Assembly (NCBI RefSeq): GCF_900167135.1
Contig: NZ_FUWZ01000007.1
Location: 124,001-188,000 of the forward strand
Reading direction: 5' to 3'
Length of the DNA: 64,000 nucleotides
Origin: Chitinophaga eiseniae
GTDB lineage: Bacteria; Bacteroidota; Bacteroidia; Chitinophagales; Chitinophagaceae
Part shown: positions 32,725 to 41,400 of the stretch, piece by piece
How positions within the stretch are numbered: position 1 is the stretch's first letter
Layout of the letters: every line of letters begins with the position of its first letter
Program-made: the position numbers and the translations under genes
Notes under the pieces: generated by a model
Databases searched by the model: none
The model's input: only the letters and a program-made list of their open reading frames with translations
Told to the model about the DNA's origin: nothing

Positions 32725-33366
32725 ATGAATCGAATATTTATTACCGGTATTGGTACCGGTGTAGGGAAAACCATCGTATCTGCCTGTGTGACCACGGCCC
32801 TGGAGGCTGACTACTGGAAGCCTGTACAATCAGGGTCTGAAGAGGGGACTGACACGCAAACTGTCAGGGCCCTGGTGCCGGAAGGCGTTTCAGTCTGCCA
32901 TCCGGAAGCGTATGTATTGAAGGAGCCGGCCTCGCCTCACCTGGCCGCTCGTATGGAACAGGTTACCATCAACACTGCTGAGATTGTACGGCTGGCCGCA
33001 GGGCTGCAGCCGGCTCGCCGGCCACTGGTGATAGAGGGCGCCGGCGGACTGCTGGTACCGCTGACAGACGATATCCTCACGCTTGACCTGGTCCGCGACC
33101 TGGGCGCCGGGGTGATCATCGCAGCGCAGAACTATCTCGGCAGCATCAACCACAGCCTGCTCACTGCCAGGGTACTGCAACATGCAGGCGTTCCCGTTAT
33201 TGGCTGGATCTTCGGAGGCGATTACCATACCAATGAAGACGATGTGGTGCGACTGAGCGGCTACCCCCGCATTGGCCGTATCCCGCAGGCAACAGAGGTC
33301 AATATGGCATTTGTGCAGCAACAGGCACAACTTTTGTCAGCTCCTCTAAAGGCGTTACTGGCATGA
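32725..33366 (+). CDS. bioD: Dethiobiotin synthetase
   Basis: A 213-residue BioD. The Walker A motif GIGTGVGKT lies at residues 7-15, YWKPVQSG at 30-37 with the substrate lysine, and VIEGAGGLLVPL near 103. It closes the ureido ring of dethiobiotin from diaminopelargonate, CO2 and ATP, the step before BioB. It heads a tight operon: its TGA overlaps the ATG of the 5-formyl-THF cyclo-ligase gene by 4 bp (ATGA at 33363). No other biotin genes are in the window. Members of the family with lower similarity to BioD exist, but the motifs here are complete. Confidence 0.93.
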   Translation: MNRIFITGIGTGVGKTIVSACVTTALEADYWKPVQSGSEEGTDTQTVRALVPEGVSVCHPEAYVLKEPASPHLAARMEQVTINTAEIVRLAAGLQPARRPLVIEGAGGLLVPLTDDILTLDLVRDLGAGVIIAAQNYLGSINHSLLTARVLQHAGVPVIGWIFGGDYHTNEDDVVRLSGYPRIGRIPQATEVNMAFVQQQAQLLSAPLKALLA

Positions 33367-33950
33367 TCACCAAAAAGGATATACGAAAACACTTCCTCGA
33401 ACAGCGCCTGAACCTCCCGGATGCTACGGCGGCAGACCTGAACGAACGGCTGCTGGCCAACGCCCGCCAGCTCGATTTGCAGGGAGTGCGCTATCTGCAT
33501 CTTTTCCTTCCCATCTCGGAAAAAAAAGAAGTCGATACCTGGCCATTGGCCCAATGGCTGCGGCTACAACATCCGGACATTCAACTGGTGTTGTCAAAGG
33601 CCGACATGAAAACCGGCGACATGTACCACTACGCCTGGCATGCCCATACGGTACTGGTGAAGAACCGTTTCGGCATCCCGGAGCCGGAGAACGGTGAAGC
33701 TGTACCGCCGGAAACCATTGACCTGGTGCTGGTGCCGCTATTGGCCTTCGACCGGCAGGGCCAGCGGGTTGGGTACGGCAAAGGGATGTACGACCGCTTT
33801 CTGCAGCAATGCCGCCCGGACGTGCGTACGGTAGGCCTATCGCTTTTTGGCCCGATCGACGGCATCAGCGACGCAGACAGCTGGGACGTGCCCCTGCAGA
33901 CGGTGGTAACGCCCGACGCTATTTATCAGTTTAATTTTAAACAACCCTGA
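33363..33950 (+). CDS. 5-formyltetrahydrofolate cyclo-ligase
   Basis: A 195-residue protein of the MTHFS/YgfA family. Markers are FLEQRLNL near the start (usual R-x-x-L-P), the central HLFLPISEKKEVDTWPLAQWL, and the ATP/folate motif VGYGKGMYDRFL at about residues 138-149. It converts 5-formyl-THF to 5,10-methenyl-THF with ATP in the cytoplasm. It overlaps bioD by 4 bp and is followed by lpxK with a 2-bp gap, so all three are translationally coupled. Confidence 0.92.
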   Translation: MITKKDIRKHFLEQRLNLPDATAADLNERLLANARQLDLQGVRYLHLFLPISEKKEVDTWPLAQWLRLQHPDIQLVLSKADMKTGDMYHYAWHAHTVLVKNRFGIPEPENGEAVPPETIDLVLVPLLAFDRQGQRVGYGKGMYDRFLQQCRPDVRTVGLSLFGPIDGISDADSWDVPLQTVVTPDAIYQFNFKQP

Positions 33951-33952
33951 CA

Positions 33953-35032
33953 GTGCTGAAACTACTGAGTTACCTGAAAATACTCCTATATCCCTTCTCC
34001 CTGCTTTATGGTCTTGTGATGTGGGTCCGCAACCGCTTCTACGATAAGGGCGTCCTCACCGCCGTGGAGTTCGATCTGCCGGTGATAGCCTGCGGCAACC
34101 TGTCGGTAGGGGGTACGGGTAAAACACCGCATGTGGAATATCTTATCCGCCTGCTGAAAGATACCTTCCGGACCGCCACGCTGAGCCGGGGCTACAACCG
34201 CCGTACCAGCGGCTACCTGCTGGCGGACGAATACAGCACCGCCGCCGACATCGGCGATGAACCCATGCAGTTCCACACGAAATACCCGGACATCAAAGTG
34301 TGCGTGGGGGAAGAGCGGATGCTGGCCATCCCGCAGTTGCTGGGGGAAGAACCGGACACGCAGGTGATCCTGCTGGACGACGCTTTCCAGCACCGGTCTG
34401 TCAAACCCGGCATGAACATCCTGATCACAGAATACAACCGGCTGTTCACCCGCGATCACGTAGTCCCCTTCGGCCGCCTCCGGGAAGGCAGAAGCGGTTA
34501 TCAGCGCGCCAACTGTATCATCGTGTCCAAATGTCCGCCGGATATGAGCCTGGCGGAAAAGGCCGCGCTGGAAAAAGAAATCAACCCGCTGCCCGGCCAG
34601 CGATTGTTTTTTACTACCTTGCAATACGGCGCATTATTTGATATGACAACGCGTCAGCCCGTGAATGTTCCTGCATCGGCATCGGTATTGCTCGCCTGTG
34701 GCATTGCCCGCCCGGAACCTTTGCTGGAGAAGCTGCAGCAACAGTTTCAGCAGGTGTACCTGCTGGCGTTTCCTGATCATTATTATTATTCGGAAAAAGA
34801 TATCGCAAAAATCAAAAAGGAAAGAGATGACCTGCCAGGAACCCAAAAGATGGTCATCACCACGGAGAAAGACGCCGTAAGGCTGCATCTCCTGCAAAAA
34901 GAACTGGCAGAACAAAACCTGCAAATAGCTGTTATGCCAGTGGAAATTTCGTTCCTCTTCGGAGAAGCGGAATCATTTAATAACTTTATTTTTGACTACG
35001 TGGCCCGGCAATTGCCCGCCTTTGGTCAATAA
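33953..35032 (+). CDS. lpxK: Tetraacyldisaccharide 4'-kinase
   Basis: A 359-residue LpxK using a GTG start (33953), which fits because the preceding gene stops at 33950. The N-terminal membrane anchor (LLSYLKILLYPFSLLYGLVM) is followed by the P-loop CGNLSVGGTGKTPHVEYLI and by the catalytic region TATLSRGYNRRTSGYLLAD, VILLDDAFQHRSVKPGMNILITEYNR. It phosphorylates the 4' position of the lipid A precursor on the inner face of the inner membrane. Third gene of the bioD operon; rnr follows 11 bp later. Confidence 0.95.
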   Translation: MLKLLSYLKILLYPFSLLYGLVMWVRNRFYDKGVLTAVEFDLPVIACGNLSVGGTGKTPHVEYLIRLLKDTFRTATLSRGYNRRTSGYLLADEYSTAADIGDEPMQFHTKYPDIKVCVGEERMLAIPQLLGEEPDTQVILLDDAFQHRSVKPGMNILITEYNRLFTRDHVVPFGRLREGRSGYQRANCIIVSKCPPDMSLAEKAALEKEINPLPGQRLFFTTLQYGALFDMTTRQPVNVPASASVLLACGIARPEPLLEKLQQQFQQVYLLAFPDHYYYSEKDIAKIKKERDDLPGTQKMVITTEKDAVRLHLLQKELAEQNLQIAVMPVEISFLFGEAESFNNFIFDYVARQLPAFGQ

Positions 35033-35043
35033 GACAACCAAAC

Positions 35044-37935
35044 ATGAGTAAGAAAAAGAAAGATAAGAAACACCCCGGCCAGAAGAAAACCTTCAGAGGT
35101 GTCGTGGAATTGACAAGGTCAGGAATGGCCTTCGTGATCGTACCGGGCCTCGCCAGAGACATCATGGTAAAACAGAAAAACCTGCATACCGCCCTGGATA
35201 AGGATGAAGTCCTGGTAGACGTGATCAAACATGCCAGAGGCGACGGCCGCCAGGAAGGCATTATCACGGATATCCTTAAACGAAATAAAACCGAATTTAC
35301 CGGCACCCTGCAGGTCAGCAAAAGCTTCGGCTTCCTGATCACCGAAAAGGGCATGTTCATGCCGGATATCTATATCCCCGCCAACTCCCTGAACGGCGGT
35401 AAATCCGGCGATAAGGCCGTGGTGAAAGTCGTGGCCTGGGGGGAGAAAACCCGCAAGCCGGTGGGAGAAGTCATCGAAATACTCGACGCCAGCGATACCA
35501 ACGATCTGGCCATGAAGGAGATCCTCATCGAAGCCGGCTTCCCGCTTAGCTTCCCCGCAGAGGTGATGACCGAGCTGGCCGCTATGAAAGAGGAAATAAC
35601 GGAAACGGAAGTACGGAAACGTAAAGACTGCCGTAACATCCTTACCTTCACCATAGACCCCGTCGACGCCAAAGACTTTGACGATGCCATCTCCATCCGG
35701 CCGCTGAAAAACGGCCTCTATGAGATCGGCGTACACATCGCTGATGTGAGCCACTACGTGGTGCCGGGCACCGAACTGGACAAGGAAGCTGACAGGCGCG
35801 CCACCTCCGTGTACCTGCCCGACCGCGTACTGCCCATGCTCCCGGAGAAAATCTCCAACGAACTGTGCTCCCTGCGCCCGCATGAAGATAAACTGACCTT
35901 CTCCGCCATCTTCCAGATGAACGAGAAAGGGGAGGTGAAACACCACTGGATCGGACGGACCATCATCCACTCCAATCACCGTTTCACCTATGAAGACGCC
36001 CAGGAGGTGATCGAGACCAAAGAAGGACCTTACCAGCAGGAAATCCTCCTGCTCAATAAAATCGCCCAGACGCTGCGCCAGGAAAGGTTTGCGCATGGCG
36101 CTATTAACTTCTCCTCCCAGGAGGTCCGCTTCAGGCTGGATGAAAAAGGCAAGCCTATCGGCATTGTGATCAAGGAAAGCAAGGAAGCGCACCAGCTGAT
36201 TGAAGAGTTTATGCTGCTGGCCAACAGGACGGTGGCCACCTATGTGTCCAAGATAAAAGTCAACAAACAGTCCGTGCCTTTCCCTTACCGGGTACACGAT
36301 ACGCCGGACCCTGATAAACTCAAAGTGTTCGCGGCTTTTGCCGGTAAATTCGGCTATAAGTTCGATGTCAGCAACCCGGAAAGCATCGCCCGTTCGTTTA
36401 ACAGGATGTTGCAACTGGTACAGGGCAAGCCTGAACAGCATGTGCTGGAAACGCTGGGCATCCGTACCATGGCCAAAGCCATCTATACCATAGAAAACGT
36501 AGGCCACTACGGCCTCGGCTTTGAAGACTACTGCCACTTTACCTCCCCGATCCGCCGTTACCCGGACGTACTCGTACATCGTGTAGTCGCCGAATGCCTG
36601 GCCGGTGATATCCATCCGGACAAGCAGATGGAGAAGAAGTGCAAGCACGATTCCGAAATGGAACGTAAAGCCATGGAAGCGGAAAGAGCGGCCAACAAAT
36701 ACAAGCAGGTAGAATACATGCAGCAGTATATCGGTCACACTTTCGATGGTGTGATCAGCGGCGTGGCGCATTTTGGGTTCTGGGTGGAAACCGTGGATAC
36801 CAAATGCGAAGGCCTGGTAAGCATCCACAACCTCAACCGTAAGGAAGAGTTTGTGTTCAACGAAGCGGAATATGCACTGGTAGGACAGGCCAGCGGCCGC
36901 CGTTTCCGTATCGGTGAGAAGGTAAGCATCCGTGTGGTGGCAGCCAACCTCGCCAAACGGCAGCTGGATTATGAGCTGGACAGCGAACTGGCTACCGAGG
37001 CCGGCCGCGAATTCAGGCCGGAACGGCGCGACGAGCGCAGGGAAGGCCACCGCGACCGCAAAAAGAAAAAACAAAAACACGGCCAGCAGCCATGGCAGCC
37101 ACGGGAAAAACAACCGTTCAAACCCCAGCCTGCCGCCGCAGCTCCGGTCGTTTCCCTTGAAATACCGCCGGAGCCGGTGGTGGACCAGGTAATCCCGGAA
37201 ACACATGTGGTCGATGTCACCCCACCGCCGTCAACTTCCGTAACTTCCGCTTCACCAGCGACAACAGAAGCGCCTGTGAAGAAAAAGAAAACAGCGAAAA
37301 AAGAGACAGCTGAAAAGGCCGCTCCGGCTGCTGCAACGCCAGTGCCGGCACCAGTGGCCGCTGCTCCGGAAACAGCTCCTGCGTCTCCCGAAAAAATAAA
37401 AACAAACAAGGGTAAAAAAGCGCCCGTACAGCCCGCAGCACAAACTGCGCCGGCAGCCGAAAAAGCGGGAAAGAAAACAACCCCTGCAACATCCGTTGCC
37501 GTTAAGCCTGCTGCTAAAGCTGCCACTAAAAAGCCTGCTGCCAAAGCAGCACCGGCTGAAAAGAAAAAAGCTGTCAAAACAGTGGCGCCGAAAGCCGCCG
37601 CTAAAAAAGCAGTGAAAACGGCAACTGCCAAAGCCACCGCTAAAAAGGCTGCGGTATCTAAAGCGCCGGCAGCCAAAAAAGCGGTTGCTCCTAAAGCTGC
37701 AGCTAAAAAGGCTGCAGTGCCAGCCAAAAAAGCGGCGGCTAAAAAAGCTGCAGTAGCCCCCGCAAAGAAAGCTGCCGTGAAAGCGCCTGCTAAAAAAGCA
37801 GCGGTCAAAGCACCGGCTAAAAAAGCCGCAGTAGCCAAAGCCCCTGCAAAGAAGGCCGCTACCAGCGCTAAAGCACCGGCGAAAAAGGCAACGCCGAAAA
37901 AAGCCGCCGCCGCTAAAAAGAAAACAAAGAAATAA
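35044..37935 (+). CDS. rnr: Ribonuclease R with long Lys/Ala-rich tail
   Basis: A 963-residue RNase R. N-terminal cold-shock/OB domains (about residues 16-150), the RNB catalytic core with FTIDPVDAKDFDDAIS (Asp205, Asp211, Asp213, Asp214), FTSPIRRYPDVLVHR near residue 500, and an S1 domain (about 563-645, FDGVISGVAHFGFWV). RNase R degrades structured RNA 3' to 5' and helps tmRNA quality control. After residue 650 comes a 310-residue tail: Arg/Lys-rich (REGHRDRKKKKQKHG), then Pro/Ala/Glu, and from about 815 a histone-H1-like series of AKKAAVKAPAKKA units. Typical RNase R (about 710-830 residues) has a much shorter basic tail. It is co-transcribed with lpxK. Confidence 0.95.
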   Translation: MSKKKKDKKHPGQKKTFRGVVELTRSGMAFVIVPGLARDIMVKQKNLHTALDKDEVLVDVIKHARGDGRQEGIITDILKRNKTEFTGTLQVSKSFGFLITEKGMFMPDIYIPANSLNGGKSGDKAVVKVVAWGEKTRKPVGEVIEILDASDTNDLAMKEILIEAGFPLSFPAEVMTELAAMKEEITETEVRKRKDCRNILTFTIDPVDAKDFDDAISIRPLKNGLYEIGVHIADVSHYVVPGTELDKEADRRATSVYLPDRVLPMLPEKISNELCSLRPHEDKLTFSAIFQMNEKGEVKHHWIGRTIIHSNHRFTYEDAQEVIETKEGPYQQEILLLNKIAQTLRQERFAHGAINFSSQEVRFRLDEKGKPIGIVIKESKEAHQLIEEFMLLANRTVATYVSKIKVNKQSVPFPYRVHDTPDPDKLKVFAAFAGKFGYKFDVSNPESIARSFNRMLQLVQGKPEQHVLETLGIRTMAKAIYTIENVGHYGLGFEDYCHFTSPIRRYPDVLVHRVVAECLAGDIHPDKQMEKKCKHDSEMERKAMEAERAANKYKQVEYMQQYIGHTFDGVISGVAHFGFWVETVDTKCEGLVSIHNLNRKEEFVFNEAEYALVGQASGRRFRIGEKVSIRVVAANLAKRQLDYELDSELATEAGREFRPERRDERREGHRDRKKKKQKHGQQPWQPREKQPFKPQPAAAAPVVSLEIPPEPVVDQVIPETHVVDVTPPPSTSVTSASPATTEAPVKKKKTAKKETAEKAAPAAATPVPAPVAAAPETAPASPEKIKTNKGKKAPVQPAAQTAPAAEKAGKKTTPATSVAVKPAAKAATKKPAAKAAPAEKKKAVKTVAPKAAAKKAVKTATAKATAKKAAVSKAPAAKKAVAPKAAAKKAAVPAKKAAAKKAAVAPAKKAAVKAPAKKAAVKAPAKKAAVAKAPAKKAATSAKAPAKKATPKKAAAAKKKTKK

Positions 37936-37960
37936 ATAATAAAATCACGGTCTATTTGAC

Positions 37961-38932
37961 ATGCATTCATTTAAAGAGTTAATAGCGCAGTTCAGCCAGC
38001 AGTTTGATCAATGGCATTTTCCGGAAGAACCCAAACGTTTGTACAATGCAGCGTCCCATATCCTGCAGATCGGTGGAAAACGTATCCGCCCTGTGCTGTG
38101 CCTGATGGGCAACGAACTGTTTGACGAGCTGCATCAGGATGCCTTTCAGGTAGGCAATGCGGTAGAATTGTTCCATAACTTTACACTCATCCATGACGAT
38201 ATCATGGATAAAGCGCCCATCCGGCGCGGACACCAGACAGTACATACTATTTACGGCGATCCGGCCGCCATCCTGGCCGGCGACGTGATGCTGATCAACG
38301 TATACGAGATGCTCAACAAAGTACAGTCTAAATACAAGCAGCGCATTATCACGGTGTTTAATAAGGCGGCTATCGAAGTATGCGAAGGGCAGCAGATAGA
38401 CATGGACTTTGAGCAGATGGAGCCTGAGCAGGTGCAGTATGACGACTATGTGCGGATGATCGGCCTGAAGACTTCCGTATTGCTGGCAGCCAGCCTGCAG
38501 CTGGGCGCTATCATCGGTGGCGGCAGCGAAGGTAACCAGGAACATATGTACGCTTTCGGGAAAAATATCGGTATCGCTTTCCAGATACAGGACGATTTCC
38601 TGGATGCTTTCGGAGACCCGGACAAATTCGGCAAACAACAGGGTGGCGACATCCTGGTCAACAAAAAGACATTCCTCCTGCTGAAAGCTTTTGAGCTTTG
38701 CAATGCAGCGCAGAAAGCAGAACTGAAAAAACTGATGGACACCCATCCGGACGATAAGGTGGCCAGGGTGCTCGATCTGTTCCGCAGCTGTAAAGTAGAT
38801 GCATGGGCGGAAAAAGAAAAAGAACGTTTTCAGCAACAGGCTTTTGCACACCTCGAAGACATCGCGGTGCTGTCTGCCCGTAAAAAACCGCTGATGGAGC
38901 TGGCGGACTTCCTGTTAAACCGCCAGCAATAA
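37961..38932 (+). CDS. Polyprenyl (isoprenyl) diphosphate synthase
   Basis: A 323-residue trans-prenyltransferase. The first Asp-rich motif is FTLIHDDIMDKAPIRRG (near residue 72), with the upstream GGKRIRPVL; the second is FQIQDDFLDAFGDPDKFGK (near residue 207), followed by KQQGGDILVNKKTFLL. It builds C15-C40 prenyl diphosphates from IPP and allylic starters for quinones or cell-wall carrier lipids. The chain length cannot be told safely. It follows rnr by 25 bp and likely ends the operon; a long hairpin lies downstream. Confidence 0.93.
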   Translation: MHSFKELIAQFSQQFDQWHFPEEPKRLYNAASHILQIGGKRIRPVLCLMGNELFDELHQDAFQVGNAVELFHNFTLIHDDIMDKAPIRRGHQTVHTIYGDPAAILAGDVMLINVYEMLNKVQSKYKQRIITVFNKAAIEVCEGQQIDMDFEQMEPEQVQYDDYVRMIGLKTSVLLAASLQLGAIIGGGSEGNQEHMYAFGKNIGIAFQIQDDFLDAFGDPDKFGKQQGGDILVNKKTFLLLKAFELCNAAQKAELKKLMDTHPDDKVARVLDLFRSCKVDAWAEKEKERFQQQAFAHLEDIAVLSARKKPLMELADFLLNRQQ

Positions 38933-38970
38933 TTTTTGTATCCAAAATCGCATTATATTCGCGTCTTTCT

Positions 38971-39053
38971 CAGGACCGGAGGGAGAAAAAATGAGTAGAT
39001 GATTATTTTTTAATATAATAATCCTATATTCATTTTCCCGGCCACCGGTCCTG
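38971..39053 (+). promoter_or_regulatory. Long hairpin before the permease gene: structured leader or terminator
   Basis: CAGGACCGG (38971-38979) pairs with CCGGTCCTG (39045-39053), GGGAGAAAAAATGA with TCATTTTCCC inside it, and ATTATT with AATAAT in the tip, giving one long interrupted hairpin. It lies between the prenyl synthase stop (38932) and the permease start (39104). TATATTCG at 38954, a near -7 box, would start a transcript just before it, making it a 5' leader. A T-run at 39061-39067 follows the stem by 7 bp, so it could instead be the terminator of the previous operon. I do not recognise a known riboswitch. Confidence 0.55.
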
Positions 39054-39103
39054 GGCAAGATTTTTTTATTAAAAGACTACCTTAAAACGTAATTCCGTCG
39101 CCA

Positions 39104-40735
39104 ATGTCTAACTCGCTGTTTAGAAAGAAGTCCCTATCCACTATTATGAAAGATGCCAATGAAGGAATGACTGACGGCCTTGAAACAGGAGTGGGCATGC
39201 ATAAAGTGCTGAAGGTGAAAGACCTGACAGCGATGGGGATTGCAGCAGTTATTGGCGCAGGTATCTTTTCCACGATTGGTGAGGCCTCTTTTCACGGCGG
39301 TCCGGGCGTGTCCCTGCTGTTTGTCATCACCGCTATTACCTGCGGTTTTTCGGCCCTTTGTTATGCAGAATTTGCTTCCCGCGTGCCGGTATCCGGTAGC
39401 GCTTATACGTATTCCTATGTGACTTTCGGTGAACTCGCAGCCTGGGTAATCGGCTGGGCGCTGATCCTGGAGTATGCCATCGGTAACATCGCCGTGGCTA
39501 TTTCGTGGAGCGGGTATTTCAATAACCTGTTGAGCGGACTTGGCATTTCACTGCCGGACTGGCTTTCGAGTAATTACGACAGCGCTTCGCAGGCTACCGT
39601 AGCAGCGGCGCCGCATATTTTTGGTATCCCTTTTATCGTGAACCTGCCCGCTTTCATTATTGTGGTGCTGATCACTTACCTGGCCTATGTGGGTATCCGG
39701 GAAAGTAAACGCAGCGCCAACTTCATGGTAGGACTGAAGATACTGGTGATCCTGTTTGTAATTGCCCTGGGCTTCTTTTACGTGAACCCGTCCAACTGGA
39801 ATCCGTTCATGCCGAATGGTTTCTCCGGTGTGTTAAAAGGCGTGTCTGCCGTGTTTTTCGCCTATATCGGTTTTGATGCGGTGAGTACCACGGCGGAGGA
39901 ATGTGCCAATCCGCAGCGCGACCTGCCGAAGGGCATGATTTATTCACTTATCATCTGTACCGTGCTGTATGTGCTGATTTCGTTCGTGCTGACCGGTATG
40001 GTGCCTTTTTACAAGCTGAAAGTAGACGACCCGCTGGCCTTTGTGTTCAACGAAGTGAACCTGCCGGGGATCAGTTATATCATTTCTGTGAGCGCCGTGG
40101 TAGCCACTACCAGCGTGCTGCTGGTATTCCAGATCGGCCAGCCCCGTATCTGGATGAGCATGAGCCGCGACGGCCTGCTGCCTAAAAAATTTGCCAAAAT
40201 CCATCCCCGGTTCAAAACGCCTTCCTTTGCCACCATCATTACGGGTATTATTGTAGGCGTACCGGCATTGTTCCTGAACCTGACCATCGTAACGGACCTC
40301 ACCAGCATCGGGACGCTGTTTGCCTTTATCCTGGTGTGTGGCGGGGTGCTGATGCTGCCACCGCAGGAAAAAACCAGTGATAAACGTTTCCGGTTGCCCT
40401 ATATCAACGGGCAGTTCATTGTGCCGGCCCTGGTGATACTGCTGTTGGTACTTTTCCGTGGTGAAATTGGCCACAGGCTGTCTTTTGAAGGCGGCTGGGA
40501 GATATGGAAACACAATATTCCCTTCTTTTTCTTTGTCATCGTAACGGTGGTGATCTCCTTTTTCTCGGCGACGCGTAAACTGTCGCTGATTCCTGTACTG
40601 GGGCTGCTCAGCTGTTTTTACCTGATGACTGAGATCGCGCTGAAAAACTGGATCGTGTTCAGCATCTGGCTGGTCATTGGTCTCACTATCTATTTCCTTT
40701 ACAGCTATCGCCACAGTAAGCTCCGTCAGGCCTAA
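39104..40735 (+). CDS. APC-family amino acid permease
   Basis: A 543-residue permease with 12-14 spans. The APC signature is clear in span 1: DLTAMGIAAVIGAGIFSTIGE (around residues 40-60, unwound Gly-rich helix that binds the amino-group), then FSALCYAEFASRVPVSGSAYTYSYVTFGE for span 2-3. FFAYIGFDAVSTTAEECANPQRDLPKG near residue 250 matches cationic amino acid transporter-type (CAT/YfnA) members. It imports amino acids by proton or exchange coupling. Substrate unknown. The leader carries a long hairpin (38971-39053). Confidence 0.92.
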   Translation: MSNSLFRKKSLSTIMKDANEGMTDGLETGVGMHKVLKVKDLTAMGIAAVIGAGIFSTIGEASFHGGPGVSLLFVITAITCGFSALCYAEFASRVPVSGSAYTYSYVTFGELAAWVIGWALILEYAIGNIAVAISWSGYFNNLLSGLGISLPDWLSSNYDSASQATVAAAPHIFGIPFIVNLPAFIIVVLITYLAYVGIRESKRSANFMVGLKILVILFVIALGFFYVNPSNWNPFMPNGFSGVLKGVSAVFFAYIGFDAVSTTAEECANPQRDLPKGMIYSLIICTVLYVLISFVLTGMVPFYKLKVDDPLAFVFNEVNLPGISYIISVSAVVATTSVLLVFQIGQPRIWMSMSRDGLLPKKFAKIHPRFKTPSFATIITGIIVGVPALFLNLTIVTDLTSIGTLFAFILVCGGVLMLPPQEKTSDKRFRLPYINGQFIVPALVILLLVLFRGEIGHRLSFEGGWEIWKHNIPFFFFVIVTVVISFFSATRKLSLIPVLGLLSCFYLMTEIALKNWIVFSIWLVIGLTIYFLYSYRHSKLRQA

Positions 40736-40785
40736 TCCGGGTTATTTTTCGTAACTTAATAGTGAGTTCTTTAAAATTTCATTTT

Positions 40786-41253
40786 ATGAACACGCTACAA
40801 AGAGTTGTACGATGGGGTGATGCACATCACCCGGTATGGTTGAGCGTTGTACGGATAGCGCTGGGCCTTTTCCTGATGTCGGTAGGCGTACTGTTTGTAA
40901 TGAACAGGGACGCATTGGACACCATGATCAACGAGAGCCCCGCGCTGGTCGCTGCCGCTTTCTTCATTGCACACTACATTGTATTTGTGCATATTGTAGG
41001 CGGATTGTTCATAGCCATGGGCCTGGAAACCAGGTTTGCTGCGCTGCTCAACATCCCGATTCTGCTGGGAGCGATGTTGTTCGTGCAATCACGGACAGGA
41101 TTGTTCCAGGTGTATCCGGTGCTGAGCCTGTCTGCCCTGGTGCTGGTGCTGCTGATCATTTTTGCGATAACCGGCAGCGGACGCATCTCGGTAGATGAGT
41201 TTATGCGCAGGCATCCTGAAAGGAAGCGTAAGCATACCTACATCGATTTCTGA
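40786..41253 (+). CDS. DoxX-family membrane protein
   Basis: A 155-residue protein from the ATG at 40786 (MNTLQRVVRWGDAHHP); an in-frame TTG at 40762 is a weaker choice. Four hydrophobic segments (ALGLFLMSVGVLFVM, FFIAHYIVFVHIVGGLFIAMG, IPILLGAMLFV, LSLSALVLVLLIIFAI) and ETRFAALLNIPI are typical of the DoxX/DoxD group. These are small inner-membrane proteins sometimes linked to quinone or thiol redox processes, but the function of this one is unknown. It follows the permease by 50 bp. Confidence 0.8.
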   Translation: MNTLQRVVRWGDAHHPVWLSVVRIALGLFLMSVGVLFVMNRDALDTMINESPALVAAAFFIAHYIVFVHIVGGLFIAMGLETRFAALLNIPILLGAMLFVQSRTGLFQVYPVLSLSALVLVLLIIFAITGSGRISVDEFMRRHPERKRKHTYIDF

Positions 41254-41373
41254 GCCAGCTGCTGAATATAGGCGTACCTGTGAGTACCACCATTTTAATG
41301 GCGCAGGAGAGCTACGGCCCCTTCCAAAATCAAATCTTCCCGCTTCTTCCTCACTTTTTCCCCGCCAAAATTC

Positions 41374-41381
41374 TATTTTTG
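41374..41381 (+). promoter_or_regulatory. Candidate -7 box of the DUF2027-Smr gene
   Basis: TATTTTTG fits TAnnTTTG and ends 19 bp before the ATG at 41401. No good -33 element. Confidence 0.45.
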
Positions 41382-41400
41382 TGCCCAGAAGAATGCAAAT

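Noticed and set aside
35119-37206. A 695-codon open frame antisense to rnr
   Set aside because: The plus-strand RNase R is certain from its motifs. The antisense frame is open only because of codon bias and shows no domain or promoter.
37490-37930. Repetitive DNA in the RNase R tail considered as a CRISPR or satellite array
   Set aside because: The repeats are irregular, in frame and explained by Lys/Ala/Pro codons; there are no spacers.
36969-37970. A 333-codon Ala-rich frame antisense to the RNase R tail
   Set aside because: It is the complement of the AAKKA repeats; its composition is a by-product of Lys/Ala codons.
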